50,383 nucleotides of DNA from Alphaproteobacteria bacterium. GTDB taxonomy: Bacteria; Pseudomonadota; Alphaproteobacteria; TMED109. The notes below the pieces were generated by a model that was given only the letters and a program-made list of their open reading frames with translations, ran no database searches and had not been told where the DNA came from. Position 1 is the first letter of the stretch, and each line of letters opens with the position of its first letter. Shown in pieces: positions 1-9,128 of the stretch. The translations under genes and the position numbers were made by a program. The DNA lies in NCBI GenBank assembly GCA_022825235.1, contig JAJDYI010000023.1, positions 1 through 50,383 on the forward strand, read 5' to 3'.

Positions 1-277
1 AGGCCATGCCTTGATCATGTCAAGGTCTGCTTATGTAAGTATGCATCCAGGCTATGACGCCCTGCCGGCTGTAGAAAGCCATTACGGTTCAGGGCCTTGG
101 ACGCGCGAAAGGGCTGTTTACCAGCTTGAAGTTCCGTCTAGTCGCTGACGTTGGCTCGGGGCGCTTGCGGAGCTTCGGGTTCGGCGGTTTGGCGAGCTCA
201 GCACCTACATGCCGCAGAAAAGACACGAGAAGTAAGTTATTCCAAAATCAGATTTTGAATTAGCCTATTTTGCTGAG
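1..277. other. Upstream flank without a recognisable gene
   Basis: I see no recognisable coding region here. The last 40 bases before the next gene are AT-rich and hold a palindrome, so they probably contain its promoter. Confidence 0.4.
243..257. promoter_or_regulatory. Perfect 7-bp palindrome upstream of the DUF4143 ATPase gene
   Basis: CAAAATC, one base, then GATTTTG forms a perfect inverted repeat that lies in AT-rich DNA about 20 bases before the ATG at 278. Position and symmetry fit an operator overlapping the promoter. The regulator is unknown; the ATPase has no evident DNA-binding domain of its own. Confidence 0.4.
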
Positions 278-1456
278 ATGTCCACGATGATCACACGCAA
301 TCTCGCGCCGAAGCTGACGGAGGCAGCACGAACCTGGCCTTCCATCACGCTCGCCGGGCCCCGACAGAGCGGCAAGACGACCCTGTGCCGCGCCATGTTC
401 CCCGATCATCCGCACACGACATTGGAAGCCCCCGACGTCCGGGCCTTCGCCCAGGAAGATCCCCATGCCTTCCTCGAGCAATTTCCACAGGGTGCCGTCC
501 TCGACGAAGTGCAGCGGGTGCCCGAGCTTCTCTCCTACCTGCAGGGCATCATCGACGCCGAGCCGGCGCCTGGAAGATGGATCCTGACGGGTTCGCAGGA
601 CCTTTCACTGGCCGAATCGATCAGTCAGTCACTGGCCGGAAGGACCGCGCTGTACCACCTGCTTCCATTGACGCGGGGCGAGACGACACGCTTCCCCCAG
701 TACCCGGAGACCCTGGAGGAGACCCTTCTCACCGGAGCCTACCCGCGCATCTTCGACGGGGGTCTCGATGCCGGGGACTGGCTTCGTTCCTATGTCGCCG
801 ACTACGTCGAGCGCGACGTCCGGATGCTCAGCAACGTGGGCGATCTGGCGACGTCTCAGCGTTTCGTCGCCCTGTGCGCCGGCCGTACTGCCCAGTTGCT
901 CAACTACTCGGCGCTGGCCGGGGACTGCGGCATTTCGCAACCGACGGCGAAGGCCTGGCTCGGCATCCTCGAAACCAGCTTTCTGGCGTTCCGCCTGCCG
1001 GCTCTTCGCACGAACCTGCGCAAGCGTCTTGTCAAGATGCCCAAGCTGCACTTCTACGATACCGGCCTGGTGTGTTTGCTTCTGGGCATCCGCGCACCCG
1101 AAGAGCTGCGCACGCACCCGCTGCGAGGGCCCATCTTCGAGACCTGGGTGGTTTCGGAGATCGTCAAGCACCGGGCCAACAGAGGTGAAGCCAGCGGGCT
1201 GTCGTTCTACCGAGACCAGAACGGTGCGGAATGCGACCTCGTCGTCGAGGGGCCTGCCGGCTTCACGCTTCTCGAAGCCAAGTCGACCAAGACGGCGTCA
1301 GCCAGCCTGTTCGACGACTCCAGGCGCGTCCGAAAACACTTGGCCCAATCAGCCGGGCCCTGCCCCGTCGCCCTCGTCTACGGCGGTGATCAACGACAGT
1401 GCCGGGGAACCGACACCCTGATCCCTTGGCGGGAGCTGCATCACCTCGACTGGTAG
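278..1456 (+). CDS. AAA ATPase with C-terminal DUF4143 domain
   Basis: This 392-residue protein has the architecture of the AAA_14/DUF4143 ATPases. A Walker A motif (GPRQSGKTT) lies near residues 27-35, and a Walker B-like LDEVQRVPEL follows around residue 74. The C-terminal half is DUF4143-like and ends in a D...LLEAK arrangement (about residues 310-335), reminiscent of a PD-(D/E)XK nuclease-like fold. The family is widespread, often horizontally transferred and functionally poorly defined; nucleoside-triphosphate-driven DNA binding or cleavage is an inference. The gene is convergent with the AbiEi gene, and its end nearly touches the AbiEii stub, so its arrival may have helped remove that toxin. 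The start ATG follows the AT-rich palindromic region. Confidence 0.85.
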   Translation: MSTMITRNLAPKLTEAARTWPSITLAGPRQSGKTTLCRAMFPDHPHTTLEAPDVRAFAQEDPHAFLEQFPQGAVLDEVQRVPELLSYLQGIIDAEPAPGRWILTGSQDLSLAESISQSLAGRTALYHLLPLTRGETTRFPQYPETLEETLLTGAYPRIFDGGLDAGDWLRSYVADYVERDVRMLSNVGDLATSQRFVALCAGRTAQLLNYSALAGDCGISQPTAKAWLGILETSFLAFRLPALRTNLRKRLVKMPKLHFYDTGLVCLLLGIRAPEELRTHPLRGPIFETWVVSEIVKHRANRGEASGLSFYRDQNGAECDLVVEGPAGFTLLEAKSTKTASASLFDDSRRVRKHLAQSAGPCPVALVYGGDQRQCRGTDTLIPWRELHHLDW

Positions 1457-1469
1457 GCACCGGACCGTC

Positions 1470-1571
1470 GCGTCGACGTCTGATCAGCGAGATGAGGTCC
1501 TACTCGACCTGTTACTGATCGGCCCAGGGCACGATGTTGCCCCAGGCTACGAAGTTCTGCGCCGGGATCAT
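1470..1571 (-). pseudogene. AbiEii-like toxin stub (5' remnant only)
   Basis: The minus strand has an ATG at 1571 that overlaps the stop of the AbiEi gene as ATGA, the usual AbiEi/AbiEii arrangement. It reads M-I-P-A-Q-N-F-V-A-W-G-N-I-V-P-W-A-D-Q and then a TAA. The same frame continues with QVE, a TAG, then DLISLIRRR. This matches the typical start of AbiEii nucleotidyltransferases (MIPA-N-VAWG---PW-D--QVEQDL), with two codons mutated to stops and the catalytic domain missing. The toxin should therefore be dead. The assignment rests on recalled family consensus; a protein search of the frame with stops read through would settle it. Confidence 0.7.
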
Positions 1572-2395
1572 GCGTCAACCTGAGGCAGACGGCGCACGAT
1601 GATCCGCCACCGGAGATCGCGCAGGCGGGGCTCGGGCGCGAAATCCGGATCCTGCGCCAGCCGCCGGTCAAGCTCGGTCCAGGGCAACGACCCGCGTGCC
1701 CGCAACGCCTCCGACATCGGCCCCGTCAACGCTTCATGGCCGAGATGGTCCAGAAGATATCCGAGACGCTGCACGACCGGCCGCTCCACGACCGCCGATA
1801 ACGCGGCGAGCTGCTCCGGATCGATCTTCCGTCCAAGTTCGGCGACGACCGTGGCAGTACTGTCCATCCCGCCCGACGCCTGCGGATAGCGGAGCAGGTC
1901 AAGCGCGGTCAGCGCAGCCGATGAAACCTTCATTGTTCCGGCGTCGGTCTTGCGGTCTTCCATCCCCGCCGCTACGACCCGCATGTCTCTGCGGAAGTGG
2001 AAGGCGATCATGCAGCGGCCAGCGCGAATTCTGGGCAGGCGCTTCGCCGTGACCACCTGAAACTCCATGACCGCCTGGTGCGTCGCTCCGTGCAACTCCG
2101 CCGCCTTGAGCAACCCGACGTAGTAGGCCTGACCCTCATGACGCATGAGGGCGTCGATGAACCAGGCCGGTGGCGGCGCTCCCCAAGACGCATGTTGCGG
2201 CGGAACGACCACATAGAAGCCCTGCCGCGGACTGACCAACGCCTTGCGTCGTTGCAGGCGCTCTGCGGCGTCCAAGAACGCGCCGTGCCCGATGCCGAGC
2301 GTGCGTTTGGCCTCGTCGGCAGTGAACGCCACTCGGCCAGTGGACAGTAAACCACTGACATAACCTGACAGAACGGATCGTTGATCGTGAATCAT
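1568..2395 (-). CDS. AbiEi-family antitoxin / transcriptional regulator
   Basis: This 275-residue protein resembles AbiEi-type antitoxins of type IV toxin-antitoxin and abortive-infection systems. It has an N-terminal winged-helix segment (about residues 5-65), then a central domain with the motif AYYVGLLKAAELHGATHQ, typical of the family. AbiEi normally counteracts the AbiEii nucleotidyltransferase and represses its own promoter. The reading frame looks intact, and its stop overlaps the start of the AbiEii stub. Two inverted repeats just upstream fit autoregulation. With the toxin gone it may act as an orphan antitoxin that protects against AbiEii toxins brought in by other elements; that role is inference. 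Confidence 0.8.
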   Translation of the reverse strand: MIHDQRSVLSGYVSGLLSTGRVAFTADEAKRTLGIGHGAFLDAAERLQRRKALVSPRQGFYVVVPPQHASWGAPPPAWFIDALMRHEGQAYYVGLLKAAELHGATHQAVMEFQVVTAKRLPRIRAGRCMIAFHFRRDMRVVAAGMEDRKTDAGTMKVSSAALTALDLLRYPQASGGMDSTATVVAELGRKIDPEQLAALSAVVERPVVQRLGYLLDHLGHEALTGPMSEALRARGSLPWTELDRRLAQDPDFAPEPRLRDLRWRIIVRRLPQVDA

Positions 2396-2402
2396 GTCGA
2401 CA

Positions 2403-2423
2403 TATCCGCTTTTATAGCGGAAA
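2403..2423. promoter_or_regulatory. Inverted repeat, candidate AbiEi operator 1
   Basis: TATCCGC, seven bases, then GCGGAAA forms an inverted repeat with one mismatch, 8 bases upstream of the abiEi ATG. AbiEi proteins are known to bind paired inverted repeats upstream of their own gene. The AT-rich spacer between this repeat and the next would hold the promoter. Confidence 0.5.
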
Positions 2424-2463
2424 TACGAACATATATTGTCTTAATCGGATATTCGTGTCAATG

Positions 2464-2484
2464 TATCCGCATTTAGTGCAGATA
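2464..2484. promoter_or_regulatory. Inverted repeat, candidate AbiEi operator 2
   Basis: TATCCGC, seven bases, then GCAGATA repeats the layout of the site at 2403-2423: same left arm, same spacer length, one mismatch in the right arm. The left arms are 61 bases apart. Two like sites flanking a promoter fit cooperative autorepression by AbiEi. Confidence 0.5.
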
Positions 2485-2807
2485 TTACATCATGACTTGT
2501 CAGTCCAAGTCGTCGAGGGTTGAGGCATGGCCCGGTGATGGCTGCTTTCGCTGACGGGGCACTCGCGATTCACAACGGCGGGAGTTCCTGGCCTGTCTCC
2601 GTTTGACACTCCTGACCAACGTTCTCGTGATCGCGGACGGCGTGGCGCTTCACGCGCCACGGTCAGGGCGGTCCGTCGCCGCGAAATCAGCTAGCCGCTC
2701 TGCCAGACCCAGCCCGGGACGCTGTGACGACGTGACCCATCCCTGAGGTGGATCAGCCGGGTTCTTCTCATGCCGGGAGGCCCGGCGATGGCGCCCAATC
2801 GAGCCGG
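2485..2807. other. Non-coding interval with two GC hairpins
   Basis: No gene is supported between the AbiEi operators and the end of the ABC-F gene. Hairpins occur at 2641-2661 (CGTGGCG / CGCCACG) and 2772-2786 (GCCGGG / CCCGGC, 3-base loop). The second lies about 20 bases past the ABC-F stop but has no U-run, so a terminator role is uncertain. Confidence 0.4.
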
Positions 2808-4700
2808 TCATGCAGCCTGGGCGATCTCCCACTGCTCCTGCAATTGCAGCCACCGTGCCTCGGCTTCCGCCAGATCGCGAGTGACGGCCCGGAGATCCCG
2901 CCGCATCGCCACCGCCTTCTCGCCCCCGTCGTCGTACAGGTCCGGGGCGACCATTGCCGCGTCGAGTTCCGCCTTTCTCGCCGTCAGTTGCTCGACTTTC
3001 CGCTCGGCCTGCTCGAGATCGCGGCGAAGCGGTGCCAGGGCCTTGCGCTGTGCTGCCGCACGACGCCGCTGGTCCCGCTTGTTTTTCGGCTGGAGTGACG
3101 ATGCCGCCCCGTCCGCAGTGTCGTCACGCTTCCCGTTGCCGGAACCCGCCAGCAGGAGGTCCCGATAGTCCTCCAGGTCGCCGTCGAAAGGCGCCACGGT
3201 CCCGTCCGCGACCAGCCAGAAGCGGTTGGCCGTCAGCTTGATGACGTGGGGATCATGGCTGACGATGACGACGGCGCCGTCGAAAGCGTTGATCGCCTGG
3301 ATCAGCGCCTGGCGCGAATCGACGTCCAGGTGGTTCGTCGGCTCGTCGAGCAGCAGGATATGGGGCCGGTCGGCCGTCATCAGGGCAAACAGGAGACGTG
3401 CCTTCTCGCCTCCGGACAGGCTGGCGACGGTGGTCAGGGCACGGTCCTGCGAGAAGCCGAACCGGGCAAGCTGAGAGCGGATCTGCTCGGGTAAATCGCC
3501 GGGGCGCCGGCGTCCCAGCTCGCTCACCGGCGTCCCCGCCAGATCGAGCTCGTCGGCCTGGTGCTGCGCGAAGTAGCCCACCCGCAACTTAGGCGCGGCC
3601 GAAACCGTGCCCCCCATCGGCGACAGGCGGCCCGCAAGCAGCCGGATCAGGGTCGACTTGCCGTTGCCGTTCGCGCCCAGCAGCGCGATCCGGTCGTCGT
3701 CGTCCAGGTACAGCGAGAGTCGCTCCAGCACCGGCGTATCGTCGTAGCCGACCGACACGTCCCGGGCGCTGAACAGCGGCGGCGCATGGGGCTCGGGATC
3801 GGGGAACCGAAAGATGACGCTGGCTTCGTCCCGATGCTCGGGTATCGGTTCCATCCGTTCCAGCATCTTCAGCCGCGACTGCGCCTGTCGCGCCTTGGTG
3901 GCCTTGTACCGGAACCGCGCCACGAACTTCTCGATGTGGGCACGCTGCGCCTCCTGGCGCGTGCGGAGTTTCGCATCCCGCGCGAGCTGCATGCGCCGGG
4001 TCCGTTCGAAGCTGTCATAGCCGCCCTGGTAGAGCTTCAGCTGCGCGTGCTCGAGATGCAGGATCTTCTGGGCGACACTGTTCAGGAGATCGCGCTCGTG
4101 GCTGACGACGAGCACGGTGCCGCTGTAGCGCCGCAGGTACTCCTCCAGCCAAAGGGTGGCCTCGAGATCAAGGTGGTTGGTCGGCTCGTCGAGCAGCAAC
4201 AGATCGGGTCGGGTGAACAGCAGGGCCGCCAGCATGACCCGCATGCGCCAGCCACCCGAGAACGTATCGAGCGGGCGCTGCTGGGCCGCGTGATCGAAGC
4301 CGAGCCCGTCGAGGATGCGGGCCGCCCGGGCAGGCGCGCTGTGCGCCTCCTTGTCGCGCAGGCGTTCGTGGATCTCGACGATCCGCGCGTGATCCGTCGC
4401 GGTCGCGGCTTCGCGCTGCAGGGCGGTGAGTTCATGGTCGGCCGCCAGCACGGCCTCGACTGGGTTCTGTGGCCCTGAGGGTGCCTCCTGGCTCGTCATG
4501 CCGATCCGCCAGCGCCCGGACACGCTGACCGTCCCCTTTTCCGGCTCGAGGGCGCCGGTGATCAGGCGGAGCAGCGTCGTCTTGCCGGTCCCGTTGCGGC
4601 CGACGAATCCCACGCGGTGGCCGGCGTTGACCACCGCGCTCGCCCCGTCGAACAGCACCCGATCGCCGATCCGGTACTTCAGGTTGTCGATCCGCAGCAT
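2808..4700 (-). CDS. ABC-F family ATP-binding protein (YheS/Uup-like)
   Basis: This 630-residue protein has two ABC ATPase domains in tandem and no membrane segments, the hallmark of ABC-F proteins, which act on the ribosome. Domain 1 has Walker A GRNGTGKTT near residue 35, signature FSGGWRMR and Walker B LLLLDEPTNHLD. Domain 2 has GANGNGKST, signature LSGGEKARL and LLLDEPTNHLD. Between them lies a charged linker with many Arg and Lys, the position of the P-site tRNA interaction motif. A C-terminal coiled-coil stretch (about residues 545-620, rich in Arg, Glu and Ala) resembles the Uup/YheS tail. Length fits YheS. It is a housekeeping translation factor by family. It stands alone, with no operon partner. 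Confidence 0.92.
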   Translation of the reverse strand: MLRIDNLKYRIGDRVLFDGASAVVNAGHRVGFVGRNGTGKTTLLRLITGALEPEKGTVSVSGRWRIGMTSQEAPSGPQNPVEAVLAADHELTALQREAATATDHARIVEIHERLRDKEAHSAPARAARILDGLGFDHAAQQRPLDTFSGGWRMRVMLAALLFTRPDLLLLDEPTNHLDLEATLWLEEYLRRYSGTVLVVSHERDLLNSVAQKILHLEHAQLKLYQGGYDSFERTRRMQLARDAKLRTRQEAQRAHIEKFVARFRYKATKARQAQSRLKMLERMEPIPEHRDEASVIFRFPDPEPHAPPLFSARDVSVGYDDTPVLERLSLYLDDDDRIALLGANGNGKSTLIRLLAGRLSPMGGTVSAAPKLRVGYFAQHQADELDLAGTPVSELGRRRPGDLPEQIRSQLARFGFSQDRALTTVASLSGGEKARLLFALMTADRPHILLLDEPTNHLDVDSRQALIQAINAFDGAVVIVSHDPHVIKLTANRFWLVADGTVAPFDGDLEDYRDLLLAGSGNGKRDDTADGAASSLQPKNKRDQRRRAAAQRKALAPLRRDLEQAERKVEQLTARKAELDAAMVAPDLYDDGGEKAVAMRRDLRAVTRDLAEAEARWLQLQEQWEIAQAA

Positions 4701-4776
4701 GACCGGGGTTTACACGCCGTTCGCAAAATTACAACGCTCCTGCGTGACGCGTTCCCCTTGTGCCTTGAGGAAACAG
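4701..4776. other. Short spacer upstream of the ABC-F gene
   Basis: This holds the presumed ABC-F promoter region. I see no clear core promoter. Confidence 0.3.
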
Positions 4777-5046
4777 TCATCGGGGTCGGTTGCCGGCACG
4801 AGGGTCGTGGCTGCCAACCACCCTCCGGTTCAGCGCGATTGCAGCTTGGGAGATCAGTCGTGGGCAGTAAGATTCTTGCCAGGCTGCGTCATCAACCAGG
4901 GGTGTAACCGAGCCGTTCTCCATATGAACCCAGGCATCGAAACTAAATTGGGATTCGATCGTGCCGCCGCCATTCTGTGAACGCTTCACGAATGGACGAT
5001 GAGGGAGACTGACGTGCTTAACGGCCCACCGTGATGATGTGGCCAC
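4777..5046 (-). CDS. Possible small protein downstream of hamB (doubtful)
   Basis: An 89-codon frame with a GTG start begins 9 bases past the hamB-like stop on the same strand. I recognise no family. Its only support is the close spacing to the upstream gene; composition does not argue strongly either way. It could be a third cistron of the Hachiman-like operon or a chance frame. Confidence 0.2.
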   Translation of the reverse strand: MATSSRWAVKHVSLPHRPFVKRSQNGGGTIESQFSFDAWVHMENGSVTPLVDDAAWQESYCPRLISQAAIALNRRVVGSHDPRAGNRPR

Positions 5047-5055
5047 CGCCGATCG

Positions 5056-8000
5056 TCATCCTGCCTCTCCGGAAAGTACCTCCCAGACGCGCTTGTATCC
5101 GGTTCCCGACAGGGCGGCGCCTTCGGGCCTCACCCCGTCCCATTCATCTGCGCCTAGTCCCTGCAGGAAGCGGCGCGCCTCTCCGACGGAATACCGCCCC
5201 TCATCCCCGCCGCTGACATCCCGGTAGAGGCTCCCCAACGCCTCGGCCGCGCTTCGCGGCGCGGCGTTCATCCGCATGAGGACCGCATCCTCGCTGCTCA
5301 CGCCGTGGTAAATCATCGCTGGCAGCGCGTTGATCCGGCGTTTCTCCGCATCGGAAAGTGAATCGAAATCGATCCCCGACACCCGGCTCAGCGCGGAAAC
5401 GCCCCAGGTTCCGCTGTTGACGATGGTGCGATAGATGGCCCTGCATGCATCCGTGAGCGCGGCGGTCCCCGCTTCGTCGTCCTTCTCCCGGCTGAAATAC
5501 TCCCGCGCGATCGCCTCCAGACCCTTCCCGTTCACCCAGTCATTGGTGATCTCGGAAATCCGGCTCTTGTCGTAGCCCTTCCCGCCGAGCTCCACCAGGT
5601 CCTGCTTGAGCTGCGGCACTCGCAACATGACGCCGAACAGGTCCGCCATCCTGCCGCCCTCGCCGAACAGGCTCTCCGGCGCCCAATCGGACACCGTGAG
5701 CCTGCTCTCCAGGCCGCCGATGCCATACATTGCCGCCTGGACGCCTTCCGGCGAGAAGCCCGTGGAATCCGCGAGCTCAGTGATGATCTCGGGCATGTCG
5801 GCGAGCTTGCGCGCGTAGCTCTGCGTCGCGTCGAGGAGGGCATCCGCCTTCTGCCGCTGCTGCGGATCGTTCCGCATTGAGGTGTATCCGTAGGTCTGCC
5901 GCAAGAGCTGCTCGGAGTCCGCGAGCACCGCGTCCAGGTTCTTCTTCTCCGCCCACAAGTGGGCGATGTAGCAGCGGAAGTCCTCCCACTGATCCTTCCA
6001 CAGCACATCCGAGAGCTGCGCCAGCGACCCTTGCGCCGCGAGCTCGTCCAGCAGCACCACGAGACGCGAGACGAGTGCGCCGGTGCTCCGGCTCACGAAC
6101 TCGATCAACGAATCGCGATCCGTCCCCTCCGACAGACCGACCACACCAACGCTGTCGTGACCGATGCGGCCCGCGCGCCCGGCGAGGTTCCAGAACTCCC
6201 GCGGGGCGATCTCCACCGACCTCGGCCCCTGCGGCACGTAGCGCGAGGACAGGAAGACCGACGACACCGGGAAGTTGATTCCTTGCGCAATCGTCGACGT
6301 CGCGCACAGCATCCGCAGGCTCCCGGTCTCGGCGAGCCATTCCATCAGCGCCCGCACATCGTCGGACAGCCCCGCGTGGTGCACGCCCACGCCCTTCCCG
6401 AGCATGCCGACCAGCCTGAAGTCGGCGCTGATCTCCGTGCGAAGGAAATCCTGAACGAGCCGGATATCGGACGGCACCTCGTCCATCTCCGGCAGACTCC
6501 GCGCCGCTTCCCCCGCCATCTTCCAGACCGTGGGGATACGGTTGGCTACCGCAACGCTCGTGCCCCGCGCCGACATCACCGCACCGATCGCCGCCGTTTG
6601 CAACCCGAGCCCCTTCTGCTCACCCTTCGTGAGCACCTGGCTCTTCGGGACGTCGATCGGCTTCACGCCCCCCACGCGATGGGTTCCGTGCAGCGGCATG
6701 GCCTTCTCGGTCGCGGTCAGCGTCTCGAAGTCGAGGTGCCAGCCGCCGTGTGCGCTGTCATCGGCGACCGCCCGGTAGAGGCCGACGATCCGCTCGTTCG
6801 GCTTCCACGGAACGGCGCTCAGACTGATCGCATTCCCCGCGTCAATGTCCTGCGCCAGCCAGCGCGCCACCGAATCCGATCCCTCCACGTAGGGCATCAG
6901 CAACAGGAAGTTCGCCTGCGGGCAGTCGCGCTTCACCGTCGCCAGCAGCAGTTCGATCCGCAGACCCCGGCCCTCCGATTCCAGGTTGTGGGCTTCGTCC
7001 ATCACCACCAGCGCGAGAGGACGTTCCACCTTCCGGTTCCGGATCACCAGCGACAGCTTCTCGGGCGTCGCGACCAGGATGTCGAAGGGCTCGTCTCCGC
7101 CGCCGAGCAGCGCTTCCTCGAACGCGTCCACCTCGACGGCCGCGGTCAGTTGCTCGACACGCAGTCCGATTGGCGCGAAGTCCGTGCGCAGACGCCGCGT
7201 GATCTGCGCCGACAGCGCCCGCGTCGGGGCGACGTAGACGACCCATCCACCGTCGTCCCGGAACTGGTTCAGCGCCTGGAGGATGCGAAACTGCGCGAGC
7301 AGCGTCTTGCCGCCCGAGGTCGGCATGTCGACCACGATCGCGGTCTTCGCCTGATCGAGCAGCCCCTGTTCGAGCAGTGCGGCGCGCTGTGGCGGCAGAA
7401 GTTCGAACATCGCCTGGTGCTCGCGATGGGTGAGGGACCGCACGAAGTCCGAGGTCTTCGAGTTGACCGTCCGCGTCGCCCACCACAGCGAGTTGGTCAC
7501 CATGACGCGCGCCGTTGCGTGCAGCCACCGCAGCACCACTTCGTGCTGCGCGTCCCCCGACGCTGCCGCCGCCCGGATTCCCGCCTCGAAGTGCTTGTCC
7601 AGCAACCCGAACGGATCGCCCGGATCGCCCTGCAGCATGTAGCCCGCGAGCGTTTCGGTCGCCTTCGCCCAGTTGTAGAGCGCCGCCAGCCGAAGGGCGA
7701 TGGCCCTGTCCACTGCCTTGGAGCCGTTTCTGAGACGACGTTCTTCTTGGGTCGCCTGATCGTTGCGCAGGCCTGCAACGATCTCGCGGATGCGATCGAG
7801 ATCGTCCCACCCCTCTTTCCGGAAGAGCCGGACCCAGCACTCGAAGAGCCTGTACAGGAGCCTGCGATCCCATTCCGCGTCCGCGACGCTTGGCGCCCTC
7901 AGTACCTCTGCCTGCTCCCGATACCAGCGCCTCAAATCCGACCAGCGATCGCCGCAATAACCGACCGCAGAGAGTTGAAGCACGAAGAACAGCCGATCCA

Positions 8001-8334
8001 GTGTTTCTGCTGGGGCCGGAAGCAGCCGGCGAATGTCGAAGGCGCGGAACGACGCCGCCACCGCCTGGTCTCGGAGCTCCCGGTTATCGCCCGCCGGACG
8101 GCTAAGCTCGTCCACACCCTCGATAGCGGCAAGTTCGTAGGCCAGTGCAACCCTTTCGAGGAACGATTCGTCCTCCGCTTTTTCCTCGAACGAGAAGCTG
8201 ATCTGCTTGCCAACTGCCCGTCGCGCCAAGCGTTGGTTGACGAGATCACTTGCACGCGCCAGGTCCTCGGCCCCGATAGCGGCGACGGCCCAATGTTCGT
8301 TGAGCGCCTCCAATGCTCTGCCGGACAAGCTCAC
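5056..8334 (-). CDS. hamB: Hachiman-like helicase HamB (SF2, Ski2-like)
   Basis: This is a 1092-residue superfamily 2 helicase. After about 300 residues of helical N-terminal sequence come Walker A (DMPTSGGKT, near residue 340), motif Ia (APTRALSAQI), ATPEKL, the DEAH box (VVMDEAHNLE, near 446) and motif VI (NLAGRAGRIGHD, near 718), followed by a helical C-terminal region. The order and the GGKT/RAGRIG motifs are of Ski2 type. It starts within the last bases of the nuclease gene upstream (ATGA, 4-base overlap). A DUF1837-like nuclease coupled to a large SF2 helicase is the layout of Hachiman, in which HamB surveys DNA and releases HamA to degrade nucleic acid. AbpAB-type systems look similar, so the name is likely but not certain. 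Confidence 0.72.
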   Translation of the reverse strand: MSLSGRALEALNEHWAVAAIGAEDLARASDLVNQRLARRAVGKQISFSFEEKAEDESFLERVALAYELAAIEGVDELSRPAGDNRELRDQAVAASFRAFDIRRLLPAPAETLDRLFFVLQLSAVGYCGDRWSDLRRWYREQAEVLRAPSVADAEWDRRLLYRLFECWVRLFRKEGWDDLDRIREIVAGLRNDQATQEERRLRNGSKAVDRAIALRLAALYNWAKATETLAGYMLQGDPGDPFGLLDKHFEAGIRAAAASGDAQHEVVLRWLHATARVMVTNSLWWATRTVNSKTSDFVRSLTHREHQAMFELLPPQRAALLEQGLLDQAKTAIVVDMPTSGGKTLLAQFRILQALNQFRDDGGWVVYVAPTRALSAQITRRLRTDFAPIGLRVEQLTAAVEVDAFEEALLGGGDEPFDILVATPEKLSLVIRNRKVERPLALVVMDEAHNLESEGRGLRIELLLATVKRDCPQANFLLLMPYVEGSDSVARWLAQDIDAGNAISLSAVPWKPNERIVGLYRAVADDSAHGGWHLDFETLTATEKAMPLHGTHRVGGVKPIDVPKSQVLTKGEQKGLGLQTAAIGAVMSARGTSVAVANRIPTVWKMAGEAARSLPEMDEVPSDIRLVQDFLRTEISADFRLVGMLGKGVGVHHAGLSDDVRALMEWLAETGSLRMLCATSTIAQGINFPVSSVFLSSRYVPQGPRSVEIAPREFWNLAGRAGRIGHDSVGVVGLSEGTDRDSLIEFVSRSTGALVSRLVVLLDELAAQGSLAQLSDVLWKDQWEDFRCYIAHLWAEKKNLDAVLADSEQLLRQTYGYTSMRNDPQQRQKADALLDATQSYARKLADMPEIITELADSTGFSPEGVQAAMYGIGGLESRLTVSDWAPESLFGEGGRMADLFGVMLRVPQLKQDLVELGGKGYDKSRISEITNDWVNGKGLEAIAREYFSREKDDEAGTAALTDACRAIYRTIVNSGTWGVSALSRVSGIDFDSLSDAEKRRINALPAMIYHGVSSEDAVLMRMNAAPRSAAEALGSLYRDVSGGDEGRYSVGEARRFLQGLGADEWDGVRPEGAALSGTGYKRVWEVLSGEAG

Positions 8335-9128
8335 CGTCCCCCTCCTGCCCGCCGTGAAACGATCTCCTCTCCAATACTGTCCAAGCTCTCCTGCGGTAGG
8401 TAGAGCGCAAGCAGCTCAATACACGTTCCCTCGGGACATCCGGCGCCGAGCTCATCCACCCGCAGCCGTAGGTCATCCTTGCGGGGTTCCACGTCGCGGA
8501 CGAGAACCCCATAGAGCTGAACGTCGGACGGGTTCCTGAGATACCTACGTACCGCCCGCTGGAACCGTGCTCGCCACGACGCCGACCCGGCGCGGTGAGC
8601 GAGATATCTCACGAGATCGTCGCGGATGGCGTCGCTGTCACGGAGGTCCTCCAACTGCCTCTTCAGGCCCGTCCGACCGTGCATTGTCCCCGGAGGATAT
8701 CTTCCTTCTCTCGACGTCTTCACCTCGCCGAACGCAAAGCGGTCCCCGTCCCTGTCGATCCCGAATCCGACCAAGTCCGCGCCCGGCAGGCTGGACCCGC
8801 CCTTCCTCTCGTCGCGCCCGTCCGGCCAAGGAAAATTGCACGACCGATGGTCGGTGAGGTAGGCCTCCGCGATCGCTTCGCCCACCCGCCAGTCCTCGAC
8901 ACGGTCCGGGTCCTGCAGCACGCGCCGTAGCCCGGCCAGCTCGAATTCCGTCTCCGCGAGGCCTGCGAGGATGTCCTCGATGTCCGCCTTGCCCTCGTCA
9001 TCAAAGAGCACGGCCGCAACCCGGCCGTCCATCGCAGCGTTCAACTCGTCGTCCGACCATCGCAGGCCGATCCCCGAGCAAGGGAAACCGCCAATACGAT
9101 ACACAGCCGCTCCCGCGCTGATTGTCAC
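8331..9128 (-). CDS. hamA: Hachiman-like nuclease effector HamA (DUF1837-like)
   Basis: This 265-residue protein carries a PD-(D/E)XK-like core: PGADLVGFG near residue 115 supplies the acidic residue, and FGEVKTS near 131-137 supplies the E-x-K pair. Known HamA proteins have the catalytic Glu and Lys at almost the same position. The start is GTG at 9128, overlapping the stop of a small upstream frame (GTGA), and the stop overlaps the helicase start (ATGA). The gene order nuclease then helicase is that of Hachiman. In the family the nuclease is held inactive by the helicase until DNA damage or phage DNA is met. Family assignment is by motif and context. Confidence 0.72.
   Translation of the reverse strand: MTISAGAAVYRIGGFPCSGIGLRWSDDELNAAMDGRVAAVLFDDEGKADIEDILAGLAETEFELAGLRRVLQDPDRVEDWRVGEAIAEAYLTDHRSCNFPWPDGRDERKGGSSLPGADLVGFGIDRDGDRFAFGEVKTSREGRYPPGTMHGRTGLKRQLEDLRDSDAIRDDLVRYLAHRAGSASWRARFQRAVRRYLRNPSDVQLYGVLVRDVEPRKDDLRLRVDELGAGCPEGTCIELLALYLPQESLDSIGEEIVSRRAGGGR

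Noticed and set aside
5959-8403. 814-codon plus-strand open frame opposite hamB
   Set aside because: Composition is Arg/His/Gln-rich with no motif, typical of an antisense shadow. The minus strand holds all helicase motifs.
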